From the NCBI GenBank assembly GCA_016776605.1, contig JADHTB010000001.1, positions 186,001-250,000 on the forward strand: a stretch of DNA of 64,000 nt. Direction: 5' to 3'. The notes under the pieces were generated by a model that had not been told where the DNA came from, searched no databases, and saw only the letters and a list, made by a program, of their open reading frames with translations. The translations under genes were made by a program, and so were the position numbers. This document shows positions 1-9,200 of the stretch, piece by piece (position 1 is the stretch's first letter; every line of letters starts with the position of its first letter). This stretch comes from Alphaproteobacteria bacterium. GTDB lineage: Bacteria > Pseudomonadota > Alphaproteobacteria > GCA-2731375.

Positions 1-2
1 AT

Positions 3-1448
3 GGCAGCACGCATCTGCCGGATGTGGTTTGCGTCAAGCCGATCTTTCTGGGTGAGAGTCTGGTCGGCTATGCCGCGACCCTGGCGCACCAGACCGACAT
101 CGGTGGCCGGGTGGCGGGGGGCAATGCCTCCGATTCAACCGAAATCTATCAAGAGGGCCTGCGCCTGCCCCCGGTCCGGCTGTACGATGGGGGGGAGCCG
201 TGCGTATCGATCTTCCGCATCATCGAGCGCAACGTCCGGGTGCCCGAGACGGTCCTGGGCGACATCCGCTCCCAGATCGCGGCCTGCACCATCGGCGAAC
301 GCCAGCTGTTGGAATTGATCGAAAAATATGGCCTGGTGGATTTCGAGGCCTATTGCGTCGAATTGCTGGATTACACCGAGCGTTTCACCCGCAGCGAGAT
401 CACCAAGCTGCCGGACGGCGAATACGATTTCACCGACTATATCGACAACGACGGCATCGACCCCGGGCCAATTATTTTTAAGGTCAAGATCACCATCGCG
501 GGCGATGGCATGGTGGTGGACTTCGCCGGCACCTCGCCCCAGGTCAGGGGCGCCATTAACTCGGTCTATCCCTTCACCGCCTCGGCCGCCTGGGCCTGTG
601 TGCGCTCGATCCTGGATCGGGGCATTCCAAACAACGCTGGCTATTTCCGCGCGATCAAGGTGCTGACGCCGGAACGCTCCATTGTTAATTGCGCGCCCCC
701 CTCGCCGGTGGCGGCCAGGGGATTGGCCGGCTTTCGCATCGCCGATACGGTGCTGGGGGCACTGGCGCAAATTGTGCCCCACCTGGTACCGGCCAGCGGC
801 GGCAGTTCGCCCGACGCCGGCGTCAGCCTTGGTGGTTACCATGCGGACGGCAAACCGTTTGTGTATCTGGAATTCCTGGTTGGGTCCTGGGGCGGCGGGC
901 CCTGGCGTGACGGTATGGACGCCTGCACCGGCATTATCGTCAACTATTCCAACACCCCGGTCGAGCTGTTGGAAAGCGAACAACCGCTGTTGGTGGAGCG
1001 CTACGGCTTTATTGAAGATACCGGCGGAGCCGGTGAATATCGAGGCGGCCTGACGCTGGAGCGGCACCTGCGGTTTCTGGGCGACGAAGGCACCATTCAG
1101 GTCCGCTCGGACCGCCGCGAAATCCCACCCTATGGCCTGGACGGCGGGGCGCCGGGCACGCCGTCGAATGTGCGCATACGCCGCGCCGGCGGCGAGATCG
1201 AGACGCAACCGTCCAAGTTCCTGACGACCCTGCGCCGCGACGACGTGTTAGAAGTGCGTCTGGCCAGCGGCGGTGGCTATGGCGACGCCCTGGCCCGCGA
1301 TCCAGCGCGAGTGCTGGGCGATGTGCGCGAGGAAAAAATCACCCTTCGCCATGCGGCGGAAGCCTATGGCGTCATCATCGGCGGCACCCCGCCGGCCATC
1401 GATGCCGCCGCAACCGAAAAGCTTCGCGCCCAGCGGCGGGGGCCATAG
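3..1448 (+). CDS. Hydantoinase B/oxoprolinase family protein, 5'-truncated by window edge
   Basis: Reading frame is open from the left edge; the first codons read GSTHLPDVVCVKP, the conserved segment in HyuB-like subunits that follows the NDPY motif, so the true start lies outside the window. Family members are ATP-dependent N-methylhydantoinase, acetophenone carboxylase or 5-oxoprolinase beta subunits and normally pair with a HyuA subunit, expected just upstream. Visible family signatures are HQTDIGGRVAGGNASDSTEIY near the start (typical HxDxGG..PGS-like segment), the central GG-rich HADGKPFVYLEF region, and a C-terminal GGxGxYRGGLxxER block followed by the ASGGGYGDALARDP ending. The substrate cannot be told from the sequence. 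About 480 codons are present of a usual 550-600. Confidence 0.85.
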   Translation, partial: GSTHLPDVVCVKPIFLGESLVGYAATLAHQTDIGGRVAGGNASDSTEIYQEGLRLPPVRLYDGGEPCVSIFRIIERNVRVPETVLGDIRSQIAACTIGERQLLELIEKYGLVDFEAYCVELLDYTERFTRSEITKLPDGEYDFTDYIDNDGIDPGPIIFKVKITIAGDGMVVDFAGTSPQVRGAINSVYPFTASAAWACVRSILDRGIPNNAGYFRAIKVLTPERSIVNCAPPSPVAARGLAGFRIADTVLGALAQIVPHLVPASGGSSPDAGVSLGGYHADGKPFVYLEFLVGSWGGGPWRDGMDACTGIIVNYSNTPVELLESEQPLLVERYGFIEDTGGAGEYRGGLTLERHLRFLGDEGTIQVRSDRREIPPYGLDGGAPGTPSNVRIRRAGGEIETQPSKFLTTLRRDDVLEVRLASGGGYGDALARDPARVLGDVREEKITLRHAAEAYGVIIGGTPPAIDAAATEKLRAQRRGP

Positions 1449-1513
1449 ATACCGCAATGGAGGCGGTCATTCGGCGCTGACGGGCCGGGCGGGCGCGGCA
1501 TAACTTACCGCTG

Positions 1514-2206
1514 TCAATTTTCCATATCGAGTGCGTACCCGGCACCACGAACGGTGCGGATAGGATCCAAGGTGTCCGGCAGGTCGAGGGCCTTTCGCAG
1601 GCGGCGGATATGGACGTCGACGGAGCGGTCCTCGATATCCACGTCCCGGCCCCAGACCAGATCCAGGATCTGGGCCCGGGACAGGACCCGGCGCGGGCGT
1701 TCCATCAGGGTTAACAGCAGCCGGTATTCCGTCGGCCCCAAATGTATCGGTTGGCCCGCGCGCGTCACCTTGCGCTGTGCCAAATCCATGCTGATGCCAC
1801 CATATTCAAGCGTCTCGTCCGCCAAGCCGGGGCGGCTGCGCCGTAACAGGGCGCCGACCCGCGCCACCATTTCCGCCGGTGAATAGGGCTTAACGACGTA
1901 GTCGTCCGCCCCGGTTTCCAAACCCCGAACCCGGTCCCCCTCTTCGCCCCGGGCGGTCAGCATTATGATAGGTACGCGCCTGGTTTCTGGCCTTGCCCTG
2001 AGGCGCCGGCAGATCTCGATGCCAGAGACCTGGGGTAGCATCCAATCCAGGATAATCAGGTCGGGCTCGATTTCCTCAACCAACTGCAAGGCGCGCTCGC
2101 CATCATCGGCGACCACTATTTGATAGCCGACCTTCTCCAGATTGTAGGAAAGCACCGCGACCTGGGCCGGCTCGTCCTCGACAATATAGATCAGCGGTTG
2201 CTTCAC
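1514..2206 (-). CDS. phoB: Phosphate regulon response regulator PhoB
   Basis: OmpR/PhoB-type response regulator of 230 residues. Receiver domain (about 4-120) keeps the acidic pair E10/D11, phospho-acceptor D54 in IILDWMLP, T84 and K106 in DDYVVKPYS. The C-terminal winged helix (about 135-226) has the PTEYRLLLTLMERPRRVLSR and VDVHIRRLRKAL segments of PhoB. It would be phosphorylated by PhoR (7620-8729) under phosphate limitation and bind the Pho box before pstS. It is the last gene of the pst locus, overlapping the phoU stop by 4 bases, so it is probably co-transcribed with pstB-phoU and positively autoregulated. Confidence 0.96.
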   Translation of the reverse strand: MKQPLIYIVEDEPAQVAVLSYNLEKVGYQIVVADDGERALQLVEEIEPDLIILDWMLPQVSGIEICRRLRARPETRRVPIIMLTARGEEGDRVRGLETGADDYVVKPYSPAEMVARVGALLRRSRPGLADETLEYGGISMDLAQRKVTRAGQPIHLGPTEYRLLLTLMERPRRVLSRAQILDLVWGRDVDIEDRSVDVHIRRLRKALDLPDTLDPIRTVRGAGYALDMEN

Positions 2207-2937
2207 GATTCCGGTCTTTCGGTTGTCGCCGGATCAAGGACTGTGAAGCTGGTCGTGTCGCCCTTGGGGCGCGCATCACCGGGCAAATCACCCGTCACCA
2301 TGAAATGTATCTGTTCGGCGATGCCGGTCACATGATCGCCGATCCGTTCCACATTCTTGGCCACGAACAAAAGATGCGTCGCGGCCGTAATATTGCGGGG
2401 ATCCTCCATCATGTAGGTCAGAAGCTCGCGAAACAGGCTGTTGTAAACCTGATCGACTTCCTCGTCCCGGGCGCGCACATCGGCCGCCTTTGCCGCGTCG
2501 CGCTGGATATAGGCGTCCAACACATTCTTGATCATCACCTGAACCAATGCGGCCATGCGTGCGATTGACTGCGCCGTGCCGCCCAATGGTGGCCCCTTCG
2601 CCAACACGAAGGTCCGCTTGGCGATATTCTTCGCATAATCACCAACCCGTTCCAGGTTGGACGATATCTTCAGCGCCGCGACGATGATGCGCAAATCGTC
2701 CGCCATCGGCTGGCGCAACGCCAGCAACCGGATTGTGAAGCTGTGCAGTTCGTTTTCGATAGCGTCAATCCGGCGGTCTTTTTCGATAATACGGTTGGCC
2801 AACTCCACGTCGCGGCGTACCAAGGCACCGACGGCATCGGCCAGTTGGACTTCCGCCAAGCCGCCCATTTCCGCGATCATGTTGTCGAGCTTGGCCAGCT
2901 CTTCATCAAACGATTTGACGATGTGATCGGTTTCCAT
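2203..2937 (-). CDS. phoU: Phosphate signalling regulator PhoU
   Basis: 244 residues, the usual length for PhoU, made of two repeated three-helix PhoU domains. Each domain carries the metal-binding-type motif ER(V/I)GD: ERVGDYAKNIAKR in the first half and ERIGDHVTGIAEQIHF in the second. PhoU couples the PstSCAB transporter to PhoR and keeps the kinase in its phosphatase state when phosphate is plentiful. It sits between pstB and phoB, with the phoB ATG overlapping its stop codon, the standard arrangement in alphaproteobacteria. Confidence 0.96.
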   Translation of the reverse strand: METDHIVKSFDEELAKLDNMIAEMGGLAEVQLADAVGALVRRDVELANRIIEKDRRIDAIENELHSFTIRLLALRQPMADDLRIIVAALKISSNLERVGDYAKNIAKRTFVLAKGPPLGGTAQSIARMAALVQVMIKNVLDAYIQRDAAKAADVRARDEEVDQVYNSLFRELLTYMMEDPRNITAATHLLFVAKNVERIGDHVTGIAEQIHFMVTGDLPGDARPKGDTTSFTVLDPATTERPES

Positions 2938-2970
2938 TGCCTAATCCCCTGTCTTCAACCAATACATTGT

Positions 2971-3768
2971 TCAGCCGATCCGGCCGGTAATATAAGCCTG
3001 CGTCCGCTCGTCTACCGGCTTGGTGAATATTTGCCCTGTTTCGCCTTGTTCGACCACCTCGCCCAAGTGAAAAAACGCCGTTCTTTGCGAAACCCGGGCT
3101 GCCTGCTGCATCGAATGGGTAACAATGACAATTGTATAGCGTTCGCGAAGATCATCGATCAACTCTTCCACCTTAGCCGTGGCGATCGGATCGAGAGCGG
3201 AACAAGGTTCATCCATCAAAATGACCTCGGGCTCGACGGCGATAGCCCGCGCGATACAGAGGCGTTGTTGCTGGCCGCCGGACAGGCCGGTGCCCGGCTC
3301 GTCCAGGCGGTCGCGCACTTCGTCAATCAGGCCGGCTCGGCGCAGGCTGGAATGGACGATGTCGTCCAACTCCGCCCGGCTGTTGGCCAGGCCATGGATG
3401 CGCGGGCCATAGGCGACGTTCTCGTACACGGATTTTGGGAACGGGTTGGGTTTTTGAAAAACCATGCCAACGCGGGCACGAAGCTCTACCACATCGATGG
3501 CACGATCATGGACATCAACGCCATCAAGGGTGATTTGCCCGCTGACGCGGCACCCCTCTATGACGTCGTTCATGCGGTTGAGACAACGCAGAAACGTGCT
3601 TTTTCCGCAGCCCGATGGTCCGATCAGGGCGGTGACCGTATTGGTCTCGATCGCGACATTGACCGCGAACAAGGCCTGCTTGTCTCCATAGCTGACATCA
3701 ACCCCCGCCGCGCGCATTTTAATATCCGCGGGCGCCGCCTCTTGGTTACGCATGGCAATAGCACTCAT
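2971..3768 (-). CDS. pstB: Phosphate ABC transporter ATP-binding protein PstB
   Basis: ABC ATPase that powers high-affinity phosphate import. Walker [11 protein letters not shown]-loop [20 protein letters not shown], signature [14 protein letters not shown] and Walker [14 protein letters not shown] are intact, and the C-terminal [13 protein letters not shown] segment is PstB-typical. I chose the ATG at 3768 ([11 protein letters not shown]) because GGGAG lies at a good distance upstream; a longer in-frame extension to 3828 would overlap pstA and lacks conservation. Sixteen bases separate it from the pstA stop. Confidence 0.96.
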   Translation of the reverse strand: MSAIAMRNQEAAPADIKMRAAGVDVSYGDKQALFAVNVAIETNTVTALIGPSGCGKSTFLRCLNRMNDVIEGCRVSGQITLDGVDVHDRAIDVVELRARVGMVFQKPNPFPKSVYENVAYGPRIHGLANSRAELDDIVHSSLRRAGLIDEVRDRLDEPGTGLSGGQQQRLCIARAIAVEPEVILMDEPCSALDPIATAKVEELIDDLRERYTIVIVTHSMQQAARVSQRTAFFHLGEVVEQGETGQIFTKPVDERTQAYITGRIG

Positions 3769-3784
3769 CTTCGTTTGCTCCCAT

Positions 3785-5086
3785 CTACCAACGTTGCTCG
3801 AACCGCCGCCGCAAAAGAACGGCGGCAAAGTTCATGACGACTAGAAATGCCAGCAAAACGACGATCGCGGCCGCCGTGCGCTCGGCAAAGGCGCGCTCGG
3901 GTGCGTCCGCCCAAAGATAGACCTGCACGGGCAGTACCGTTGCCGGGTCCGTCGGCCCCAGGGGCACATCAACGATAAAGGCGACCATGCCGATCATCAA
4001 CAACGGCGCCGTTTCACCAAGGGCGCGGGCCATGCCAATGATGGTGCCGGTCAGAACGCCCGGCATGGCCAATGGCAAAACATGATGCGCCACCACCTGC
4101 ATGGGACTGGCGCCAATGCCAAAGGCTGCATCCCGGATCGACGGTGGCACCGCCTGCAAGGCGGCGCGTCCGGCGATAATCACCGTTGGCAGAGTCATCA
4201 GGGCCAATACGATGCCGCCGACCAGCGGTGCGGATCGGGGCATCCCCGCGAAGCCGAGCAGGACCGCCAACCCCAGCAGGCCAAAGACAATCGAGGGCAC
4301 TGCCGCCAGATTATTGATGTTGACTTCAATAAGGTCGGTCCAGCGGTTCCTGGGCGCGAATTCCTGCAGGTATACCGCGGTCATGACGCCCAGGGGAAAG
4401 GCCAGGGCGAGGCATATGGCGAGCGTTAAAAGAGAGCCGACGGCGGCGCCCAAAATACCCGCCAATTCCGGCTCCCGGCTATCGCCGGACAAGAAAAAAC
4501 GCCAATTGAAACGCTGTTCGAGCTGTCCCTGGCTACGCAAAAGGTCCAGCCAGACGGCTTGTTTGGCGTTAATCCTGCCGCCATTGTCCGCGCCGCCCGC
4601 GACCAGTCCCTTGGCGTACATGTCCACATCATCCGATGCCGGCAACCAGAGCGTTCGCCGTCCGCCGATCAGGCTCTGATCCGCCAACAGCATATCCCGC
4701 AACTCGAACGTGGCGCCGACGCTGAGAAGTTTGCGCAGGGCGCGTCTGTCCCGCCGCCCCTTTACCTCCGGAAACAACGTGCCAAGGCCATCCTTAACCA
4801 ACGCGCCATAATCGGCACGGGCCAACACATCCCCGTTGCGGGTACCGTCCGGGTCGATCAGGGCGCCATCAAAGTGAATTTCCAGGGCGATCTCCGTCTG
4901 GCCAAGCGCTGTATAGGCTATGCTAAAGATCGCGGCGAAAAGTCCGGCAAGGAAAAGCAACGCCACCGCCACCGCTATCATGCCATAGAGGCGAAAACGC
5001 CGCTCCGCCGCGTGGCGCCGCCGTAACCGATCCTTGGATTGTCGCCGCGCCGATGGGGCGGCCTGGTCCGTGGCAATTTCAGTCAT
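3785..5086 (-). CDS. pstA: Phosphate ABC transporter permease PstA
   Basis: 433-residue inner-membrane permease. The first ~190 residues are a DUF3333-type extension: a basic cytoplasmic start, one membrane helix (about 32-58) and a periplasmic stretch seen in alphaproteobacterial PstA but not in E. coli. The rest is the six-helix permease core with the EAA-type loop [31 protein letters not shown] that docks on PstB. Its ATG overlaps the end of pstC by 8 bases, indicating translational coupling. Confidence 0.95.
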   Translation of the reverse strand: MTEIATDQAAPSARRQSKDRLRRRHAAERRFRLYGMIAVAVALLFLAGLFAAIFSIAYTALGQTEIALEIHFDGALIDPDGTRNGDVLARADYGALVKDGLGTLFPEVKGRRDRRALRKLLSVGATFELRDMLLADQSLIGGRRTLWLPASDDVDMYAKGLVAGGADNGGRINAKQAVWLDLLRSQGQLEQRFNWRFFLSGDSREPELAGILGAAVGSLLTLAICLALAFPLGVMTAVYLQEFAPRNRWTDLIEVNINNLAAVPSIVFGLLGLAVLLGFAGMPRSAPLVGGIVLALMTLPTVIIAGRAALQAVPPSIRDAAFGIGASPMQVVAHHVLPLAMPGVLTGTIIGMARALGETAPLLMIGMVAFIVDVPLGPTDPATVLPVQVYLWADAPERAFAERTAAAIVVLLAFLVVMNFAAVLLRRRFEQRW

Positions 5087-6461
5087 ATTTCTCTCGATAT
5101 TTACGCACGGTCACCAGGGCCATCAGGTTCAAGCCCAGCGTCATGACAAAAAGCACCAGACCCAGCGCGAAGGCCGCCAACGTCTTGGCACTGTCGAATT
5201 CCTGATCCCCAACCAAAAGGGTGGCGATCTGCACCGTTACCGTGGTCACCGCCTGGAACGGATTGGCTGTCAGGTTCGCCGCCAGACCCGCCGCCATGAC
5301 GACAATCATGGTCTCGCCGATGGCCCGGCTTACCGCCAGCAGAATACTGCTGATGATACCAGGCAGGGCCGCGGGCAAAACCACCTGACGGATCGTTTCT
5401 GATTGTGTCGCGCCAAGCCCATAAGATGCCTCGCGCAGGCTTTGCGGCACCGCCGTGATGACATCATCGGACAGGGACGAAATGAACGGGATGATCATGA
5501 TCCCCATGACAAGGCCGGCCGCCAGGGCGCTTTCGCTGGAGACATCTAGGCCAAACGAGCCGCCGGTATCGCGGATTAAAGGCGCAACAGTCAGTGCGGC
5601 GAAAAATCCGTAGACCACGGTTGGGATACCCGCCAGGATTTCCAGCACCGGTTTAATCACGTCGCGGACGCGCCTGCTTGCGTATTCCGACAGATAAATC
5701 GCTGAAAAAAGGCCGGCGGGCACCGCCACCGCCATCGCAATGGCGCTGATCAGCAAGGTACCGGCAAAAATCGGCACCGCGCCAAAACTGCCCGACGAGC
5801 CGACCTGATCGGCCCGGAGTGCTGTCTGTGGGCTCCATTCAAGGCCAAACAGAAAATCCCAGAGCGTCACTTTTCCGAAAAACCGCAGCGTCTCGAAGAC
5901 CAGCGATAACACGATCCCGATGGTGGTAAAGACGGCCACGGTCGAGGCGGCAATCAGGGCCACGCGTATATAACGTTCGACCGCCCGGCGGGCGGCAAAA
6001 TTCGGCGCAACCCGCCGCCAGCCGCGCCACAGTCCGGTCCCGGCGACTGCAAGACTGACAATCACCAGACCGACAACGGCAATCCGGCGCAGCGCTAAAT
6101 AATGGCTCGCCGCGGCGCTCAGGACGGCATCAGCCGCATGGTTGACGGCCACCCCATGGGCCAGATTTCTGAGATCGTCATAGGCAAGCCCCAGGCGCTC
6201 CGTCGGCAATACCCTGAAGTCTCCCGGCAGGGCCGAGAGCACCAACCAGCGGATCGCATGCGGTTCCACGGCAAGCCAGATGGCGATCACCGCCAGCCCC
6301 GGCAGGGCGCAGTTGAGCAGGACATAGCCGCCATAATGGTTTGGCAACGAGTGCAGTGCCCTGGCATCGCCGCCGGCAAGCGCAAGGGCCCGGCCGCGTC
6401 CCATCCGAAATCCAATCGCGGCCAGCGACAGGATCGCGAGAATGATAAGTAAATGGGACAT
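5079..6461 (-). CDS. pstC: Phosphate ABC transporter permease PstC
   Basis: 460-residue permease partner of PstA. An N-terminal membrane helix (1-17) plus a second around residue 45-65 precede a periplasmic region; the transport core begins near residue 165. The ABC-coupling loop REASYGLGATQSETIRQVVLPAALPGI is conserved, as is the ETMIVVMAAG segment in a following helix. Longer than E. coli PstC (319 aa) because of the N-terminal extension common in alphaproteobacteria. It lies 26 bases after pstS. Confidence 0.95.
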   Translation of the reverse strand: MSHLLIILAILSLAAIGFRMGRGRALALAGGDARALHSLPNHYGGYVLLNCALPGLAVIAIWLAVEPHAIRWLVLSALPGDFRVLPTERLGLAYDDLRNLAHGVAVNHAADAVLSAAASHYLALRRIAVVGLVIVSLAVAGTGLWRGWRRVAPNFAARRAVERYIRVALIAASTVAVFTTIGIVLSLVFETLRFFGKVTLWDFLFGLEWSPQTALRADQVGSSGSFGAVPIFAGTLLISAIAMAVAVPAGLFSAIYLSEYASRRVRDVIKPVLEILAGIPTVVYGFFAALTVAPLIRDTGGSFGLDVSSESALAAGLVMGIMIIPFISSLSDDVITAVPQSLREASYGLGATQSETIRQVVLPAALPGIISSILLAVSRAIGETMIVVMAAGLAANLTANPFQAVTTVTVQIATLLVGDQEFDSAKTLAAFALGLVLFVMTLGLNLMALVTVRKYREKYD

Positions 6462-6487
6462 CGGCCGGGCTAGAACTCAACGTTGAC

Positions 6488-7516
6488 TTACATGGAAAGG
6501 TTGGCGAGGACCGCCGCCTGCGCCCGGACCTTGGCCCGGTCCGCATCCTGCAGCGGGATCAGGCCCTTGTCCGCCAGATAACCATCCGGGCCCCAGGATT
6601 TTTCCGAGGTGAACTCGGCCACGTAATCATGCAGGCCGGGGATTGTTCCGACATGGGCCTTCTTGACGTAAAAATAGAGCGAGCGGGAGATCGGGTATTT
6701 GCCCGCCGCAATTGCCTCGAACGCCGGTGCCATGCCGTTGACCCGGCTGCCCTGTAGCTTGTCCACGTTTTGGTCCAGAAAGCTGAAACCAAAGATGCCG
6801 AAGGCCGCCGGGTTGGTCTCCAGCTTCTGCACGATCAAATTGTCGTTCTCACCGGCTTCGATAAAGGCGCCGTCCTCACGCAGGGTATGGGCGACCGCCT
6901 TGAAGTGCTTTTTGTCGGTCTTGCGCAGGGCCTTTAGCATGGGGAACGTCTTGGCGCCGCTTTCCATGGCCACTTCGACGAAGGCATCGCGGGTGCCCGA
7001 TGTGGGGGGCGGGCCCAGAACTTCGATCTTGCTCATGGGCAGCGAGGCATCAATGTCGTGCCATGTCTTGTACGGGTTTGCCACCAGCTCGCCGTCCACC
7101 GGCACCTGTTTGGCCAGGGCCAGAAAGAGCTGCTTGAGGTTAATCGACATCGGGCCCGCCGCGCGTGAGTTGGCCAGCACGATGCCGTCATAGCCGATTT
7201 TGACCTCGACGATATCGCCGACACCGTTCTTGGCGCAGCGCGCGACCTCGGATTGCTTGATCCGCCGCGAGGCATTTGTGATGTCGGGATGTTCGGCACC
7301 AAGACCGGCGCAAAACAGCTTTAAACCGCCGCCCGAACCGGTGCTTTCCACCACCGGGGTCTTGAAACTGGAGGTCTTGCCAAAGCGTTCCGCGACCGCC
7401 GTGGCGAAGGGGAAGACGGTGCTGGATCCGACAACTCGGATCTGGTCCCGGGCCGTGGCCGCGTTGGTGGCCATCACTGCCGTAAGGGCCGCCAATAGCA
7501 ATATTTTCTTGAGCAT
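6488..7516 (-). CDS. pstS: Periplasmic phosphate-binding protein PstS
   Basis: 342 residues with a clear Sec signal peptide (1-22, MLKKILLLAALTAVMA..ATA) and mature start at RDQIRVVGSSTVFPF. Phosphate-ligand loops are visible: GSSTVFPF, ESTGSGGGLKLFC and PTSGTRDAFVE. It captures phosphate for PstCA. First gene of the pst operon; a three-unit Pho box lies 80-112 bases upstream, so expression should depend on PhoB~P. Confidence 0.96.
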   Translation of the reverse strand: MLKKILLLAALTAVMATNAATARDQIRVVGSSTVFPFATAVAERFGKTSSFKTPVVESTGSGGGLKLFCAGLGAEHPDITNASRRIKQSEVARCAKNGVGDIVEVKIGYDGIVLANSRAAGPMSINLKQLFLALAKQVPVDGELVANPYKTWHDIDASLPMSKIEVLGPPPTSGTRDAFVEVAMESGAKTFPMLKALRKTDKKHFKAVAHTLREDGAFIEAGENDNLIVQKLETNPAAFGIFGFSFLDQNVDKLQGSRVNGMAPAFEAIAAGKYPISRSLYFYVKKAHVGTIPGLHDYVAEFTSEKSWGPDGYLADKGLIPLQDADRAKVRAQAAVLANLSM

Positions 7517-7595
7517 GAAATACGTTCTCCTGTGCTCGCTTTAGGTTTCGGCGGTCAATTCCGCCGTGACCTGTACTAGCCCGCGAACGTTGCTC

Positions 7596-7628
7596 TTTTA
7601 TGACATCTATATTGCAGTTTTATGACAG
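7596..7628 (-). promoter_or_regulatory. Pho box (three 11-bp PhoB-binding units) upstream of pstS
   Basis: Read on the minus strand, three consecutive 11-bp units occur: CTGTCATAAAA (7628-7618), CTGCAATATAG (7617-7607) and ATGTCATAAAA (7606-7596). The known PhoB unit is CTGTCAT followed by four A/T-rich bases, so units one and three match almost perfectly. The array ends about 80 bases before the pstS ATG and overlaps the phoR stop codon (7620-7622). A loose -10 candidate, TAGTAC, lies about 17 bases further downstream. Confidence 0.9.
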
Positions 7629-8729
7629 AGACGGGGGTTTGATGATCTGTTTCCGGGTAGGCAAAAAGACGGTGAATGTGTTGCCGCGTTCGGCGCTGCT
7701 TTCGACGGTCAAGCGGCCGCGATGGTGATTGACGATGTGCTTGACGATGGCAAGCCCCAGGCCGGTTCCGCCCATATCGCGCGAACGTCCCTTGTCTATG
7801 CGGTAGAAACGCTCGGTCAGCCGCGGCAATTGTGCCGGCGCGATCACCTCGCCTTGATTGGTGACCGCGATGGCGATGCCCGGTCCACCGACATCCGGTA
7901 TCCGGGACAGCGGTTTCGCCCGCGCCACGACCGGGGCATCGGCATGGCCGTATTTAACAGCGTTGACGAAAAGATTATGGAAGACCTGGATCAGTTCGTC
8001 CCTGTCACCCGGCACGCTGACAATTTCAGCGTCCAGGTCCAGGGTGATGTTGATCCCCCTTGCCGCCGCCCTTGCCGAGACTGACTTTTTCACCTCGGCC
8101 AGCAATGCCGCGATATCCACGGCGCCGGTGGGCGGAATATGCTCGCCGGCCTCGACCCGGGACAGCGACAACAGATCATCGACCAACCGGGCCATGCGCT
8201 TGGCCTCGCCGTCCATGATATCCAGAAATCGTATCCGCGCCTCGCCATCATCGCGCGCGGGGCCCTTGAGGGTTTCGATAAAGCCGATCAGGGAGGCTAG
8301 CGGCGAGCGTAATTCGTGGCTGACGTTGGCGACAAAATTCGCCCGCATCCGCTCCGCTTCGCGCGCCGCCGTGACGTCATGCAACAGGCAAAGCGCCCAA
8401 GAGCGATCATGATCGTGATCGCCATCGCCATCACCAGAACCATCACCGGCACCGGGCGGCAGGCTGGCGACGTGTACTTCAAAGGTCTGCTGGACCGGCA
8501 CGGCCAGGGTAACCACAGCATCGGCAATCGGGGCGCCGGCAAGAACCGCGCCCACGGCATCCAGAACCTGCGGATGGCGTAACGACATCGCCAGGTCGCT
8601 GCCCTTGGCAAGCGCACCAAAAAAAACCCGGGCCGGCCTGTTCGCGGCCACCACCCGGCGCCCGCCATCAATCAGAATGGCGGGATCCATCAATGCTTCA
8701 AGCAGGGCGTCCATGTTCTGGTCCGTCAT
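7620..8729 (-). CDS. phoR: Phosphate regulon sensor histidine kinase PhoR
   Basis: 369-residue kinase: a PAS-like domain (about 5-120), HisKA dimerisation domain with phospho-acceptor H138 in NVSHELRSPLASLIGF, and HATPase_c with N box VFHNLFVNAVKYG and G2 box GGTGLGLAIVKHIV. It should phosphorylate PhoB. A Gly/Asp/His run (95-108, GDGSGDGDGDHDHD) interrupts the linker before HisKA. Odd: no membrane helix is present, and an in-frame TGA lies five codons upstream of the ATG, so the protein looks soluble, whereas PhoR is usually membrane-anchored. First gene of the locus. Confidence 0.93.
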   Translation of the reverse strand: MTDQNMDALLEALMDPAILIDGGRRVVAANRPARVFFGALAKGSDLAMSLRHPQVLDAVGAVLAGAPIADAVVTLAVPVQQTFEVHVASLPPGAGDGSGDGDGDHDHDRSWALCLLHDVTAAREAERMRANFVANVSHELRSPLASLIGFIETLKGPARDDGEARIRFLDIMDGEAKRMARLVDDLLSLSRVEAGEHIPPTGAVDIAALLAEVKKSVSARAAARGINITLDLDAEIVSVPGDRDELIQVFHNLFVNAVKYGHADAPVVARAKPLSRIPDVGGPGIAIAVTNQGEVIAPAQLPRLTERFYRIDKGRSRDMGGTGLGLAIVKHIVNHHRGRLTVESSAERGNTFTVFLPTRKQIIKPPSLS

Positions 8730-9200
8730 CTTCGCGCCCGCTCACGCTGGTTTCTGCCGGCTCCAGGATGACCGGCAAAGAGAGCCCGGTCAATATCACG
8801 CCGTCCGCCGGGGCATGGCAAACGGCCGCACGAAATTTGGAGTGAAGCGGCCAAATCGATCCGGACGGATCAGATGCAAACGAAGCTGGAATTTGGCGGG
8901 CGCGACTGGAAATAGTTGGAACCATTTGATCGATATTCCGGTGGAGTGGAATGCGGCATTGGCGGGTCGTAAAAAAAAATTCACGATCATCTTCGCTATC
9001 GCCGTAGCAAAATGTCTGCTTCTGAGGGTATAGCGGACGTTTCTTAGCGTTCAACCAAACGTCGGCTTTGTGCCAAAAGCGGACATCGGTAAACCATAGA
9101 GCCGCCGATAGCTCGTCAAATCCCTTTAATGGCGTAGGTTTCTAATGGCGTAGGTTTCGATTTTCCTGTTCTTATGATGCTGCAGACTATTTTGGTGCGC
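8730..9200. other. Intergenic region without a convincing gene (8730-9200)
   Basis: Upstream of phoR. A minus-strand frame through 8698-9054 has no recognisable composition, domain or ribosome site and overlaps phoR, so I do not call it. The only structure seen is a 16-base-period direct repeat at 9127-9157. The motif CAAAAGCGGACAT near 9077 is loosely echoed near 11050 (CAAAAGCGGAAAT). Confidence 0.5.
9127..9157. repeat. Short tandem direct repeat
   Basis: The 15-mer TAATGGCGTAGGTTT occurs twice back to back (9127-9141 and 9143-9157) separated by one base. It is non-coding and has no evident function; it looks like a small tandem duplication. Confidence 0.8.

Noticed and set aside
135..1208. 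Long minus-strand open frame opposite the hydantoinase B gene
   Set aside because: Its composition mirrors the codon bias of the sense gene and no domain or ribosome site is present; it is a shadow of the real gene.
2743..3837. Plus-strand open frame of over 1 kb across phoU and pstB
   Set aside because: It is antisense to two well-supported genes and has no recognisable protein features.
8698..9054. Minus-strand frame upstream of phoR
   Set aside because: Overlaps phoR in a different frame, lacks membrane or domain features, and no ribosome site precedes it.
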